64,000 nucleotides of DNA, from the NCBI RefSeq assembly GCF_003150675.1, contig NZ_QGGB01000002.1, positions 310,001 to 374,000 of the forward strand. Reading direction: 5' to 3'. Each line of letters starts with the position of its first letter. The stretch's first letter is position 1. Position numbers and translations under genes: made by a program. This DNA comes from Rhodohalobacter mucosus (GTDB taxonomy: Bacteria > Bacteroidota > Rhodothermia > Balneolales > Balneolaceae). Below, piece by piece: positions 20,954 through 30,906 of this stretch. The notes below the pieces were generated by a model. The model saw only the letters and a list, made by a program, of their open reading frames with translations. It was not told where the DNA came from and ran no database searches.

Positions 20954-22282
20954 ATGGCGGAGACACTTCGCGGCTTTATAATCTACCTGCTACTTTCTGT
21001 TGTTGCAATTTCGTGCAGTACGTCATCTGAACCTGCACCGGGTCCATTTTCCGGACCCAATCCCTGGCCCGAAATCCGCCATGAGAGAATTGAGACTCTG
21101 CTGCCGGAAGCCATGGAGCGTGCAGGAACGGAAGCCTGGGCCGTTCTGTGCAGGTCGAACAATAACGATCCGCTGGCACGGCATGTGGGATGCGAGAATG
21201 CCGTTGCACCGGCTGTATTCCTATTTCAGCTTCAGGATGGTGAACTATTTTCAATTGTCTTTACCCCGCCGGGGGAAGCGGAGGCGCTGCGGGATATCGC
21301 TCTTCATGACAGTATTGCGGTGGTCAGCCGGTCGCCCGGAGCCCTTGTTGAGGCAGCCGATTATATTAACCGCCGGGTTCGGGGTAACCTGGCACTCAAC
21401 TACAGTGAAACCAATGAGCTTGCCGACGGACTGAGCTACTCGCAGTACACCCGCTTCACCGATATGCTGATGCAGACCGTCAAAAACCGCATTGTCTCTT
21501 CCGAGGAGCTGGTGTATGAATGGCTTTCAGTAAAAACGCCTGCTGAAGTGGAGATTTTAAGAAAGGCGGCTGAATTGACCTCAAAGTGGCAATATGAAGT
21601 CTATGACATGGTGGTACCGGGTGAAACCACCGACCGGGATGTGGCAGGTTTCCTGGAAACCAAAATGGCTGAAGCAGGTGTTACGGATGCGTGGTCGCCG
21701 GACCAAAATCCGAACGTAAATTCCGGCCCTGACCGGGGCCATGCCCATCCCACAGATAAGGTGATCAGCCCGGGGGATGTTATTCAAATTGACTTCGGTA
21801 TCCGGGTGTACGACACCTGGGTATCGGATATTCAGAGATTTGCCTATGTACTGGCACCCGGTGAAACGGAGGCACCGGAAGAAATTCAGCGCTACTGGAG
21901 CACGGCTCGTGACGGAAACCGGATGGTGTTGGAGGTGATGCAGCCCGGAATCACGGGAATCGAAGCGGATCGCGTTCAGCGCGACTGGATGGATGAAAAC
22001 GGCTCTATGAATGTTATGTGGAATACGGGTCACCCGGTAGGCTATGTGGCCCACGATATCGGGCCAAGCCTCGGAGGAGCACAGCAAGGCCGTGATCCCC
22101 ATCCGACGGCTTTTCGCGAACTGCGTGCCGGCAACGTATTTGCCTACGACGGTTTCTACATGTGGGAAATCGAAGGGGGAACCAAAACCATATCCGTTGA
22201 GGAGATGGTTGTTATTACGGATAACGGAGCCGAATACCTGACCGAGCCTCAAAATGAATTGATTTTGATCCGGTCGGATTAA
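20954..22282 (+). CDS. M24 family metallopeptidase, lipid-anchored (Xaa-Pro aminopeptidase-like)
   Basis: A 442-residue protein with a lipoprotein-type signal (IIYLLLSVVAISC). A creatinase-like N-terminal half (about 35-185) is followed by a pita-bread domain (about 195-430). The expected dinuclear metal ligands are present in order: Asp in IQIDFGIRV, Asp in WVSDIQRF, His in VAHDIGPSLG, Glu in YMWEIEGGT, and Glu in SVEEMVVIT. The likely reaction is release of N-terminal residues from Xaa-Pro peptides; creatinase-type activity cannot be excluded. Secretion is unusual for cytosolic PepP-like enzymes but fits the exported peptidase set in this window. Confidence 0.9.
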   Translation: MAETLRGFIIYLLLSVVAISCSTSSEPAPGPFSGPNPWPEIRHERIETLLPEAMERAGTEAWAVLCRSNNNDPLARHVGCENAVAPAVFLFQLQDGELFSIVFTPPGEAEALRDIALHDSIAVVSRSPGALVEAADYINRRVRGNLALNYSETNELADGLSYSQYTRFTDMLMQTVKNRIVSSEELVYEWLSVKTPAEVEILRKAAELTSKWQYEVYDMVVPGETTDRDVAGFLETKMAEAGVTDAWSPDQNPNVNSGPDRGHAHPTDKVISPGDVIQIDFGIRVYDTWVSDIQRFAYVLAPGETEAPEEIQRYWSTARDGNRMVLEVMQPGITGIEADRVQRDWMDENGSMNVMWNTGHPVGYVAHDIGPSLGGAQQGRDPHPTAFRELRAGNVFAYDGFYMWEIEGGTKTISVEEMVVITDNGAEYLTEPQNELILIRSD

Positions 22283-22352
22283 CCCTTTTCACGGGGCTTT
22301 CATCCTGAACAGTACAGGTATTTAAGTGCTTTACTCCGTTCCATGGCAGAAG

Positions 22353-22799
22353 TTACAATAGCGCCAGTTCATCATGACGGATGAACCCGCCCAGGTACCC
22401 TGTATAAATCAGATAGGCAGCAGCAGCCAGCGCAACCGCCAGGGAGACCCATATAAATACCTTAAAGCCTTTTCTTTTTTCGTTTTTAAAATAGGTTAAC
22501 CCAGCGACTCCGCTGAGCGCTGTCAGCAATACGATCCACCTGGCTGTTTCTGCCGCATGCTCGTGATCTTCCAGAACGTCATGATCGAACCATGAATAGC
22601 CTTCCACGATCTCTTCCGCATTTTCACCTGACTGGAAGGTGATCACCACAAACACCCCTGCAATAATAAAACCTATGAATGCAAGCTTTCTGTAATCCGC
22701 ATTGTCAGAAACCATAGCCCATACCAGGATAAGCAGGGATAATAGTGTGACGATTATCGGTACGTGGTTTGCGATAAGGTGAAGATGTACTGCATCCAT
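22353..22799 (-). CDS. Small four-helix membrane protein (DUF2231-like)
   Basis: A 148-residue protein with four predicted transmembrane segments (about 10-28, 38-55, 87-105 and 115-135). His residues cluster at the N-terminus (VHLHLIANHVP) and in the first periplasmic loop (FDHDVLEDHEHA). The arrangement resembles DUF2231, an uncharacterised membrane family sometimes suspected of heme or metal binding. It is the last gene of the metal-efflux cluster, 178 bp beyond the CzcA-type pump, so a role in metal handling is plausible but not shown. Confidence 0.75.
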   Translation of the reverse strand: MDAVHLHLIANHVPIIVTLLSLLILVWAMVSDNADYRKLAFIGFIIAGVFVVITFQSGENAEEIVEGYSWFDHDVLEDHEHAAETARWIVLLTALSGVAGLTYFKNEKRKGFKVFIWVSLAVALAAAAYLIYTGYLGGFIRHDELALL

Positions 22800-22977
22800 A
22801 AGAATCCTCCTGTTTGATTGAACATATCATGAGCCGCAATCAGGGCCTGACCATGTTTGCCGTGCCCGCTCCGGATTATATGTGTTTATGCGAATTGCAA
22901 AATGATAACCTACCCTGATAACCCCCTCCGCGAAGTTTACTTCATGAGAAGGGTAAAACTTTACCATCGAAGTATTG

Positions 22978-25900
22978 TTATGTTTGATCTTCTTTCTTGT
23001 CAGTTGAAAACGTTTTTTTAGCTGAGTCAAGAGGCACATCCCTTCCTTTCTCCATCCAGTGATAGATTGTCGGCAGAACGAGCAGAGTCAGTAATGTTGC
23101 AGTTATCAGTCCGCCAATCACCACTGAAGCCAGCGGCCGCTGCACCTCGGAGCCCGGACCTGTATTAAAAGCCATCGGGATGAACCCAAGACTGGCCACC
23201 AACGCGGTCATGAGAACCGGTCTCAGCCTGTCGGCGGCACCCTCCAGCACGGCCTGCCTGAGCGGCTGACCCTCCTGGCGCAGTTCATTGAGATGAGCCA
23301 CAAGCACAATTCCATTCAGCACAGCCACCCCAAAAAGGGCCACAAAACCGATGCTGGCAGATACGGAGAGATAGAGTCCGCGAATCCAGAGAATGAAAAT
23401 ACCCCCCGATAGGGCAAGAGGAAGATTCAGGAAAATCAGAAACGTGAATCGAATGTAGCCGAACATCAGATAGAGCAAGCCCAAAATAATCATCAGCGAT
23501 AGAGGCACCACAATGAGGAGGTGCTGCATGGCACGCTGCTGATCCTCGAAAGCCCCTCCGTATTGCAGAAAATAGCCCGGCGGAACATCCACATTCTGAT
23601 CGATAACCTCCTGCAGGTTGGCTACATACGAGCCGATATCAATACCGCTGATATTAATCCCTACGATGGTTCGTCTCCAGTTATTTTCCCGGGCTATTTC
23701 GCGTGGGCCCTCTTCGGCATGGATTCTGGCAACGCGGCTTAAGGGAATGAACCCTCCTTCAGGAAGACGCACCTGCGTGTCTGCAATTTTTGAAAAAGAG
23801 TTCCGTGTCTCCTCCGGCAGACGAACCACAATGTCGAACCGTCGCTGGCCTTCGAAGACTTCACTGACCACGGATCCGCCAATACCCGTCTCAATTACCT
23901 GCTGCACATCATTGACATTCAGGCCATATGCAGCAACCGCTTCCCGGTCTATATCAATATTGAGGTAGGGCTGACCTATCGTTTGTTCCAGGAAGAAGTT
24001 ATCGGTTCCCTCAAGATTACCCAGAAGGGATACAATATCAGTCCCCACCCGGTTCAGTACGTCCAGCTCCTCCCCAAATATTTTTACGGCAATATCCGAC
24101 TTCACCCCGCTGGTCAGCTCGTCAACCCGCATCGCTATCGGCTGGGTGAAATTGTAGGCCAGCCCCGGCTCCGTCTCCAGGTAAGGCCGTATCATCTCAA
24201 TGATATCCTGCTTGGTTACACCTTCCCTCCATTCCTCCATGGGCTTCAGGATAACCCATACATCCGTTTGGTGAACGCCCATCCAATCGTTTGCCAGGTC
24301 GGAGCGGCCCGTTTTCGGAACCACTGTTTTGATTTCCGGAATATTGGCCATCAGTTCACCGGCAAACCAGTCAGCATTTTCAACCGATTCATCAAGCGTA
24401 ACCGACGGCATCCGGATCTGCTCAACCAGGATCGATCCCTCATCCAGTTCGGGCAAAAATTCTGTACCGAGAAAGGGCGCCAGCACAAGAGAAGAGGCAA
24501 AAACAACCACGGCCGCGCTAATCGTTACCATCTTATGATCGAGACTTTTCTCCAGAAATGACTGGTACCTTGGCTTCAGCCAATTGATAATGTAGTTCTT
24601 TCTGACTTTCACACCCTTCCGGAACAGAAGGGCCGACATCGCTGGAATGTAAACCAGGGCCAGAATAAGGGATCCGAAAACGGCCGTTGCCACCGTAATG
24701 GCCATAGGCCTGAACAGAATACCCTCCATGCCTGAAAATGTCATGATGGGCACATAGACCATCAGAATGATCAGGACACCAAAAAATATAGGCCTCGCAA
24801 CCTGATGGGCCGCTTTTCTGATCACATCAATTTTTCTCTTTTCACCCTGGTTCTGATGAAGGCGGTGTACCACATTTTCAACCATTACGACCGAACCGTC
24901 TACAACCATTCCAAAATCGATAGCTCCCAGACTCATAAGGTTCGCTGCCAGGCCGAACTGCTCCATACCGATAAAGGCAAAAAGCATGGAGAGCGGAATC
25001 ACGGAGGCTACAATGAGTGCACCGGTAATTTCGCCCAGCAACAGAAGCAGCACCGCGATGACAAAAAAGCCTCCCTCCACGAGGTTGATGGTAATCGTAT
25101 TGGTCGTGCGGTCAACAAGGTCGGATTGATCATAAAACTTCTCGATCCTTACATTTTCCGGCAGGCTTTTATTCACTTCTTCGATCCGCTCATCGATAGC
25201 CTGAATCACTTCCCTTCCGTTGCCCCCGCGCAGCATCATTACGATTCCGGTTACCACTTCTCCATTGCCATTCTGTGTTACAGCACCCTGGCGCAGCTGC
25301 CGGCCAAGGGTAATTTCGGCCAGGTCCCGAATGTATACCGGACGCCCGCCCGGATTTGCCACAATGATATCAGCAATGTCCTGCTCTCCCGAGATCTGCC
25401 CGAAGCCGCGAATAATGTACTGTTCCCGGTTGTGTTCCAGAAAATTCCCCCCGGACACACTGTTATTGGCGGAAATCGCATCCACCACATGTGATAGTCC
25501 GACTCCGAAAGTTCGTAGTTTTTCTGGCTCTACAAGTACCTCATACTGTTTTACGAAACCGCCGAATGAATTGATCTCGGTTACACCGTTAACCGTTTTC
25601 AGCTGTGGTGCGATGATCCAGTCCTGGATGGTTCTCAGTTCGGTCAGCGAGTAGCCGTCGCCCTTTACCACATACTGAACTATTTCTCCCATCGCTGTCG
25701 ATATTGGCCCCAGTTGCGGGGTATCTACGCCCTCCGGAAGGTCTTCCGCAATACTTTGCACGCGCTGGCTAACAAGCTGCCTGGCAAAATAGGTGTCTGT
25801 TCCCTCATCAAACTCGACGGTAACGGCAGACAGGCCAAAATGGGAAATCGACCGTACCTCTTTCACGTCAGGCAGGCCGTTCATGGCCGTTTCAATAGGA

Positions 25901-26100
25901 TAGCTGACGAGCCGTTCCACATCATAGGGAGAGTACCGCCCCGCTTTGGTAATCACCAGCACCTGCTCGGGCGTTACATCGGGGAGTGAGTTGATGGGGA
26001 TTTCGGTCAGGGCCCTGAAACCCGCAAAAGCCATCAGCACAACCAGTGCCAGCGCAATAAATTTTTGTCTCAGGCTAAAATCGATGATCCCCTTTAACAT
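22978..26100 (-). CDS. czcA: CzcA-type heavy-metal RND efflux pump
   Basis: A 1040-residue inner-membrane RND transporter of the heavy-metal efflux family, with 12 transmembrane segments and two large periplasmic loops. The TM4 motif DFGMVVDGSVVMVEN has the Asp/Asp/Glu arrangement of CzcA/NccA-type (divalent Zn, Co, Cd, Ni) pumps rather than the VGAMVDAAIVMIEN motif of the copper pump CusA, so divalent-cation export is the better guess. I start it at the ATG at 26098-26100, eight residues inside the longest frame. That ATG lies one base after the adaptor's stop and follows a strong GGAGG. Residues in the longer frame before it overlap the adaptor gene and add nothing conserved. Confidence 0.95.
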   Translation of the reverse strand: MLKGIIDFSLRQKFIALALVVLMAFAGFRALTEIPINSLPDVTPEQVLVITKAGRYSPYDVERLVSYPIETAMNGLPDVKEVRSISHFGLSAVTVEFDEGTDTYFARQLVSQRVQSIAEDLPEGVDTPQLGPISTAMGEIVQYVVKGDGYSLTELRTIQDWIIAPQLKTVNGVTEINSFGGFVKQYEVLVEPEKLRTFGVGLSHVVDAISANNSVSGGNFLEHNREQYIIRGFGQISGEQDIADIIVANPGGRPVYIRDLAEITLGRQLRQGAVTQNGNGEVVTGIVMMLRGGNGREVIQAIDERIEEVNKSLPENVRIEKFYDQSDLVDRTTNTITINLVEGGFFVIAVLLLLLGEITGALIVASVIPLSMLFAFIGMEQFGLAANLMSLGAIDFGMVVDGSVVMVENVVHRLHQNQGEKRKIDVIRKAAHQVARPIFFGVLIILMVYVPIMTFSGMEGILFRPMAITVATAVFGSLILALVYIPAMSALLFRKGVKVRKNYIINWLKPRYQSFLEKSLDHKMVTISAAVVVFASSLVLAPFLGTEFLPELDEGSILVEQIRMPSVTLDESVENADWFAGELMANIPEIKTVVPKTGRSDLANDWMGVHQTDVWVILKPMEEWREGVTKQDIIEMIRPYLETEPGLAYNFTQPIAMRVDELTSGVKSDIAVKIFGEELDVLNRVGTDIVSLLGNLEGTDNFFLEQTIGQPYLNIDIDREAVAAYGLNVNDVQQVIETGIGGSVVSEVFEGQRRFDIVVRLPEETRNSFSKIADTQVRLPEGGFIPLSRVARIHAEEGPREIARENNWRRTIVGINISGIDIGSYVANLQEVIDQNVDVPPGYFLQYGGAFEDQQRAMQHLLIVVPLSLMIILGLLYLMFGYIRFTFLIFLNLPLALSGGIFILWIRGLYLSVSASIGFVALFGVAVLNGIVLVAHLNELRQEGQPLRQAVLEGAADRLRPVLMTALVASLGFIPMAFNTGPGSEVQRPLASVVIGGLITATLLTLLVLPTIYHWMEKGRDVPLDSAKKTFSTDKKEDQT

Positions 26101-26101
26101 G

Positions 26102-27316
26102 CTATTCCTCCGCAAATTCCTCAAATTTACCCAGTGCTTTCAGGCTGAAAACCTGCGTTACAGCTACTTCCTCGCCTGCTGAGAGCCCTGATGAAATGAT
26201 GGCCGACTCACTGAGTATTCTCAGAATATCCACCGGCCTGCTTTCATAGGTCAGTTCGTCCCTTTTCACAAAAACCCTTGCGGATTCTCCTTCATACTGT
26301 ATGGCGTCCAGCGGAATGGAAATGACCTCAGAAGGTGTATACGCATCGTACTTAATTCTCACACTTTGACCGATAACGGGCCATTGATTCAGGGTTTGAA
26401 CCAGAGAATTCACAATAATTGACTTGTTCTCCGGATCGAGTCCCGGCTGAATGGTTGTTATCTGTGATTCAAGGGAGAGCATTCCCTTGTCTTCACGCTG
26501 GGATATAACGGCTCTTGCGCCTGTCTGAAGGTTGGATATGTCTTTCGGGTCCACAAATCCTCTTGCCAGAACCTGTTTGTTATTTACGATATCCAGAAGC
26601 ATATCATTTGCGTTTACGGCCTGCCCCAGGTCAATCAGATGCTGATTGATTTTTCCGTCGATGGTAGCGTACATGGTAAGTACCGCACTTTCATCCTCCT
26701 CCTGTTCATTCCATTGGGATAGTCTCTGTTCGCTTACCCCAACAGATCTGAGTCTTGCAGCAGCAGCCCGCACTCTTGTATTCGCCCGTGAGAGGTCTGC
26801 ATTGACACGGTCGAGCGCACTTTGAGGACTTATTTTTTGTTCTACCAGTGATCGGAGCCGCTCCACCTGCTGTTCCAGGTAATTTTTTTCAGCCTCCGAC
26901 TCCAGATAGCTCGCTGCCAGCTCCGCAAATTCAAGGCTCTCCATTTCCAGAAGGGGGTCTCCGCTTTTAACCTCTTCCCCTTCATGTGCATAAATTTTTG
27001 TAATGCGCCCGTTGAGCGGGGTGCTGATTACAGCAATGTGTTCGGGAGCTGCAATTACGGTACCGGGAACCGTCATGGAGTACGTTATGCGTTCCTCAGA
27101 AACCACCTTTGTTTGTATATGCAAGTCTTCGGCCTGCTCCTCTGAAAGGCGAACCATTGCTGGCTCAGACTGAGCATCTTCCGAAATGGATGGCGGCAAG
27201 CCTACACTTTCAGGGCTTTCTGCGCCATTCTCTCCTGAACAAGACGTCATTGCAAACAGCATAAGCGGTAAAATCAGGCCGTATGATATTTTTAAAATGT
27301 ATTGACTGTATTTCAT
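26102..27316 (-). CDS. czcB: RND efflux periplasmic adaptor (CzcB-type), lipoprotein
   Basis: A 404-residue membrane-fusion protein with a lipoprotein signal (LILPLMLFAMTSCSG). It has the usual layout: barrel-sandwich hybrid (VISTPLNGRITKIYAHEGEEVKSGDPLLEMES), alpha-helical hairpin (about 130-210), a second lipoyl half and beta-barrel (DGKINQHLIDLGQAVNANDMLLDI), and a membrane-proximal domain. It links the inner-membrane pump to the outer-membrane channel. Its start overlaps the stop of the TolC-like gene by 4 bp (ATGA), and its stop is one base from the czcA start, so the three are translationally coupled. Confidence 0.93.
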   Translation of the reverse strand: MKYSQYILKISYGLILPLMLFAMTSCSGENGAESPESVGLPPSISEDAQSEPAMVRLSEEQAEDLHIQTKVVSEERITYSMTVPGTVIAAPEHIAVISTPLNGRITKIYAHEGEEVKSGDPLLEMESLEFAELAASYLESEAEKNYLEQQVERLRSLVEQKISPQSALDRVNADLSRANTRVRAAAARLRSVGVSEQRLSQWNEQEEDESAVLTMYATIDGKINQHLIDLGQAVNANDMLLDIVNNKQVLARGFVDPKDISNLQTGARAVISQREDKGMLSLESQITTIQPGLDPENKSIIVNSLVQTLNQWPVIGQSVRIKYDAYTPSEVISIPLDAIQYEGESARVFVKRDELTYESRPVDILRILSESAIISSGLSAGEEVAVTQVFSLKALGKFEEFAEE

Positions 27317-28584
27317 TCTGATCCTCCACCTGTGAATACAAGTTCTTTCGGTATATATTTTTCAAGCTCTATCAGCTGCTCATAGTAATTTTTGAGCGAT
27401 TCGTAGTATTGCTGCTCCGATTCCAGGTAGGTTCTCTGGGCTTCGAGCACCCTGAGCAAGTCCAGTTCTCCTGCCCTGTACCCCTCTCGCGTCAATTCCA
27501 ATAGTGTGCTTGCACGGGATTGCACAAAATTTTTATAGGATAGAATCGCCTCCCTGCTGGTTATATAGCTGTGCCATGCATTTTCGGCCCTTTCATTTAG
27601 CCGCAGATGGGTTTTGTTGATGTTCCACTCGGTTTGCCTGAATTCTGATCTCGCCTGCATCACCCTTCGGCTCTCATTTACCCCAAACCATAGCGGAATT
27701 GACACACCAACTTCAAATCCTGTAAAATCGTACCCGCTGCCGAAGTCCTGATAATAGTAATCGAATCGCAGACCGGGTAAATACCGGCTCTTTTCTGTGG
27801 TAATCTTCTGTTTTGCAGACTCGGAAATTTTTCTCGCTATGAGCATTTCGGGTGACTCTGATAACTCTTTCAACACTTCTTCCTGGCTTAGTGCGATATC
27901 GACCCACACAAGTGTATCCGCATAAGAGATGCCATACTCCTGCCCTCCCGGTTCTGTACCCATAACCCTGAACAGTTCGTATCGTGCGCTATTGTGCATT
28001 TCACGGGCCTGGAGCAGTCTGTTGCGCGCTTCGTTCAGCTGGATGTCAGACTGTATCAAATCCAGTTCAGTGGACTCCCCAACATCCAGTCTTGCACTGG
28101 CTATTTCCCGCAGTTCTTCGGCAAGCTGAAGCTCATTCCTGGCCAGATCCACTTTTTTTATTGTATATACAACATTGGTGTAGGCTCTTTTTACATCCGC
28201 TCTTATCCTGATGCGTAAAAAATCAGCCTCAAGCTGCGCAACGTCCAGATCAACGGATGCCTTGCGTTGTTGTAAATACCCTGTCAAAGGAAATGCGACG
28301 GACTGTGATACTCCCCATCTCTGTTCGGAAAAAACACCATCATCCATCCCTTCCCTGAAATAATAGACTTCCGGGCTTTCAATCCCCCAGGAGGGTCCTA
28401 TCAAAGACCTCTGTACCTGTACCTGTTCTTCGGCATACTTCAATTCAGGGTTTTGCTGCATGGCTATTTGAATAGCATCCTGAACCGTGATAACGCGCTC
28501 ATCTGTCGCTTGAGACATTCCGCCGACAGGCAGGATCAACATCCAGAAGACAACTGCACATCTTCTAATTTTTCTACTCTTCAT
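27313..28584 (-). CDS. czcC: TolC-family outer-membrane channel (CzcC-type)
   Basis: A 423-residue outer-membrane efflux protein. The signal peptide is about 1-26 (ends GGMSQA). It contains two TolC repeats of long alpha-helices (DAIQIAMQQNPELKYAEEQV ... EARNRLLQAREMHNSARYELFRVMGTEPG, and a second set from about 230) and beta-strand segments such as PGLRFDYYYQDFG. It forms the exit duct of the CzcCBA complex. It starts 29 bp after the universal stress protein gene and overlaps czcB by 4 bp. Confidence 0.92.
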   Translation of the reverse strand: MKSRKIRRCAVVFWMLILPVGGMSQATDERVITVQDAIQIAMQQNPELKYAEEQVQVQRSLIGPSWGIESPEVYYFREGMDDGVFSEQRWGVSQSVAFPLTGYLQQRKASVDLDVAQLEADFLRIRIRADVKRAYTNVVYTIKKVDLARNELQLAEELREIASARLDVGESTELDLIQSDIQLNEARNRLLQAREMHNSARYELFRVMGTEPGGQEYGISYADTLVWVDIALSQEEVLKELSESPEMLIARKISESAKQKITTEKSRYLPGLRFDYYYQDFGSGYDFTGFEVGVSIPLWFGVNESRRVMQARSEFRQTEWNINKTHLRLNERAENAWHSYITSREAILSYKNFVQSRASTLLELTREGYRAGELDLLRVLEAQRTYLESEQQYYESLKNYYEQLIELEKYIPKELVFTGGGSE

Positions 28585-28613
28585 GGTTGCGCTCCTTAAA
28601 GGATACCGGCCAA

Positions 28614-29525
28614 CTACGCTCTTTCGGCCGGAATAAGAAATACCGGTATGGTGCTCATTCGGGTCACCTGATTACTCACACCTCCCAGAAAGAATTTCTC
28701 AACAAACCCTTTACCCTGACTGCCGATGATTATCATCGTAGCGCCCCGCTCTTCTGATGCCTGGATAATCTCTTTCGCCGGCGTCCCGAACGTGACAATG
28801 ATGTCTGTATGTTCCCGGGTGGAATCGGTAAACTGATTTCTAAGCTTCTCGAGCTGCTCCTGATTTTTTCGGGTTACTTCATCGTACGTTGCCGGGTCGC
28901 TTAGAGCCATGTAGTGATGTCCCTGAACATGCACCAGTGTTACATTTCTTGTATACCCATTCGCCTCAAAATATTTAACAACCTCAAATGCACGGGCCGC
29001 ATTTTCTGAAAAGTCGGTTGCATACAGGATATGATCGAGAGATTCACCCGCAGAACGGGAAAGTACCAGCTTACGCTTCTCGGTATCATCATCATGCCAC
29101 TCCACTTCCACATTAATCAGATATACGGGTAGTGGTGAACGCTGAAGTACCTCTGTTGCCGTACTGCCCATCAGCAGCTCCTGTACTTTGCTGTGTCCGC
29201 GATTGGCAATCACAATATAATCGGCACTGCTTTTTTCAGCCTGCTCGATAATTTCAGTAGGCGGATAGAAGTGCACTCCGCTCCGTATTTCAAAACGTAC
29301 TTCAAACCCCTTCTCCTCAAGCTGCTTTTTGTAGGATTTTAGCTGTTTCCTCTGCTTATCCGTGTTGAATTCAGCTTTTTCCCCGGAATAGGGTATCGGA
29401 ACAACGCTGACCAGGGTCACTTTTTCGGTTCCAAATTTACTGAGATGAGGTACACATTCAAGTATCAGATCGCTTGCTTCTGACAGATCGAGTGCAACCA
29501 ATGCGTGTTTGAAGAGTTTTGTCAT
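28614..29525 (-). CDS. Universal stress protein, two UspA domains
   Basis: A 303-residue cytoplasmic protein of two fused UspA domains (about 1-145 and 160-300). The second has a near-canonical nucleotide-binding loop (GSQGKGFVEKFFLGGVSNQ, of the G-x2-G-x9-G type). The first is weaker (NRGHSKVQELLMGSTAT, first Gly absent). I prefer the ATG at 29523-29525, which begins MTKLFKHALVALDLS at the usual domain edge, over an ATG 66 bp upstream. It is the first gene of the czcCBA operon (29 bp gap), which suggests that it responds to the same metal or envelope stress. Confidence 0.9.
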   Translation of the reverse strand: MTKLFKHALVALDLSEASDLILECVPHLSKFGTEKVTLVSVVPIPYSGEKAEFNTDKQRKQLKSYKKQLEEKGFEVRFEIRSGVHFYPPTEIIEQAEKSSADYIVIANRGHSKVQELLMGSTATEVLQRSPLPVYLINVEVEWHDDDTEKRKLVLSRSAGESLDHILYATDFSENAARAFEVVKYFEANGYTRNVTLVHVQGHHYMALSDPATYDEVTRKNQEQLEKLRNQFTDSTREHTDIIVTFGTPAKEIIQASEERGATMIIIGSQGKGFVEKFFLGGVSNQVTRMSTIPVFLIPAERA

Positions 29526-29762
29526 GGCAATCCCGGTTTTGAGTCTTTGCATCAGAAATCCATTCACAGATTCCCGACGCTTGGTTTTCAATAAACTACC
29601 AAGATGCAGAACGATGCAGTATAGGTAAAACCCTTAAATCGGCGGGGGGATGAATAGCAGAGCAAAGCGATAATCCGGCATCCATCCGTACCTCCCCGAT
29701 AGAAACCGTCTAAAAGATGAATGCAGCCAGACTGCCATTATGGTGGGTGATTTGAAAAAGTT

Positions 29763-30491
29763 CTACTGCGGAAACGACGACAGCCTCTCGAAGGTGATAA
29801 TTTGTTTTCTGTTGGAATCGGATAGTCCCTCAAGTTCCAGCGTTTTATCATCCCGCATCACAGCCCGCCAACTCAGTGCCGGCTGATCGCCTGAATGAGG
29901 CAGCAGCGTCAATTCGGGGTGATGACCGTTCATATGCCAGTATCCGCTGGCCCGTTTTCCGTCCGCCATTTGTTCAATGTATATTCGATCCCATCGAATA
30001 AATATGAAGTACCTGCCATTCGGATCCATTGTGTTCGTGATGTCCACATCCTCTTCGACTGCCATTTTCAGGCCCCAAAGACCCTGTATCCGGTCTGCAA
30101 TAGATTTGGGCAATTCATCCGTTTTTATCAGAGAAATCACTACCTCCCGCCCCTCCTCAACCCTTATCCAGGTCATGCGCGAGCCTTCAACCGCCACCTT
30201 GAAAGGGCCAAAAGGATCTGTCAGCCCATTTTTTTCAACGGGTAAGAAGGTACTATCCTCGCGGTTAAACGTCCAGGTACCCGATGAGTTCTGCAGCCAA
30301 CCGTTCCCTGATTCATAGGTCCCGTCAGCGTGGATGCGTGTCCATTTGGCAACGGGCGTCATTTCTTCTGTTCCGTTCTGTACATGCTCTATCAGCCAGA
30401 GTCCTGTAAACTGAGGCGGCTGAGCAGCCATACCGGAACCGGCAAATAAGGTCAGGTAAATGAATAGTATACGTATCCGTCTTATTTTCAT
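29763..30491 (-). CDS. Secreted protein with two lipocalin-like halves, function unknown
   Basis: A 242-residue exported protein with a signal peptide (about 1-22, ends GMAAQ). The mature part seems to consist of two related beta-rich halves, each opening with a G-L-W motif (FTGLWLIEHVQNG; IQGLWGLKMAVEED) and containing a sheet-turn pattern (ADGTYESGNGWLQNSSGTW; PNGRYFIFIRWDRIYIEQ). This recalls lipocalin-like or DUF4488-type proteins of Bacteroidota. No active site is visible. It is monocistronic, 171 bp beyond the start side of the stress-protein gene. Confidence 0.7.
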   Translation of the reverse strand: MKIRRIRILFIYLTLFAGSGMAAQPPQFTGLWLIEHVQNGTEEMTPVAKWTRIHADGTYESGNGWLQNSSGTWTFNREDSTFLPVEKNGLTDPFGPFKVAVEGSRMTWIRVEEGREVVISLIKTDELPKSIADRIQGLWGLKMAVEEDVDITNTMDPNGRYFIFIRWDRIYIEQMADGKRASGYWHMNGHHPELTLLPHSGDQPALSWRAVMRDDKTLELEGLSDSNRKQIITFERLSSFPQ

Positions 30492-30906
30492 TAGTCTTCT
30501 GTAGATTACGGCTTTATTTCAGGGTATTGGGTATAAAACTGTGCCTTAACGAGAGGGGAACCACTAAATTATGCGATTACATAAGATCGCTAAAGGTACG
30601 GTGATCCATCTTCATGAGTCAATACTTACCGGCATCAATTTGTACCCGTCCGTACTTCCGGGTGGGTTGATGTGCGGCTTACAAAGTCCATTGCATATAC
30701 AAATATCAAGGAGGGGAAGATTTCGGGATACAGGGAGATCAGCCCTATCCGCAGATCTTTTAAATCAAGATAACGCAATGCATTTGATGCGGACGTTTAT
30801 TAACAATTCGTGCCCTGTAAAATTATGACTTCAGATCTGCATCACTGACGAGGCCACTACTATATCCTGACCGGACTCTGTAGGTTCTGAATTCTATTCA
30901 GCGGCA
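30492..30906. other. 415-bp gap with no recognised gene
   Basis: This lies between the start of the lipocalin-like gene and the end of the aldehyde dehydrogenase gene, both on the minus strand. A frame of 85 codons (30571-30828, plus strand) is open but has biased, non-protein-like content and no homology that I recognise. The gap has no heptad repeats and no hairpin that I can support. It presumably holds the promoter of the 29763-30491 gene. Confidence 0.5.

Noticed and set aside
30571-30828. 85-codon open frame in the gap upstream of the lipocalin-like gene
   Set aside because: The translation has no recognisable fold or homology and no ribosome-binding site; not enough to call a gene.
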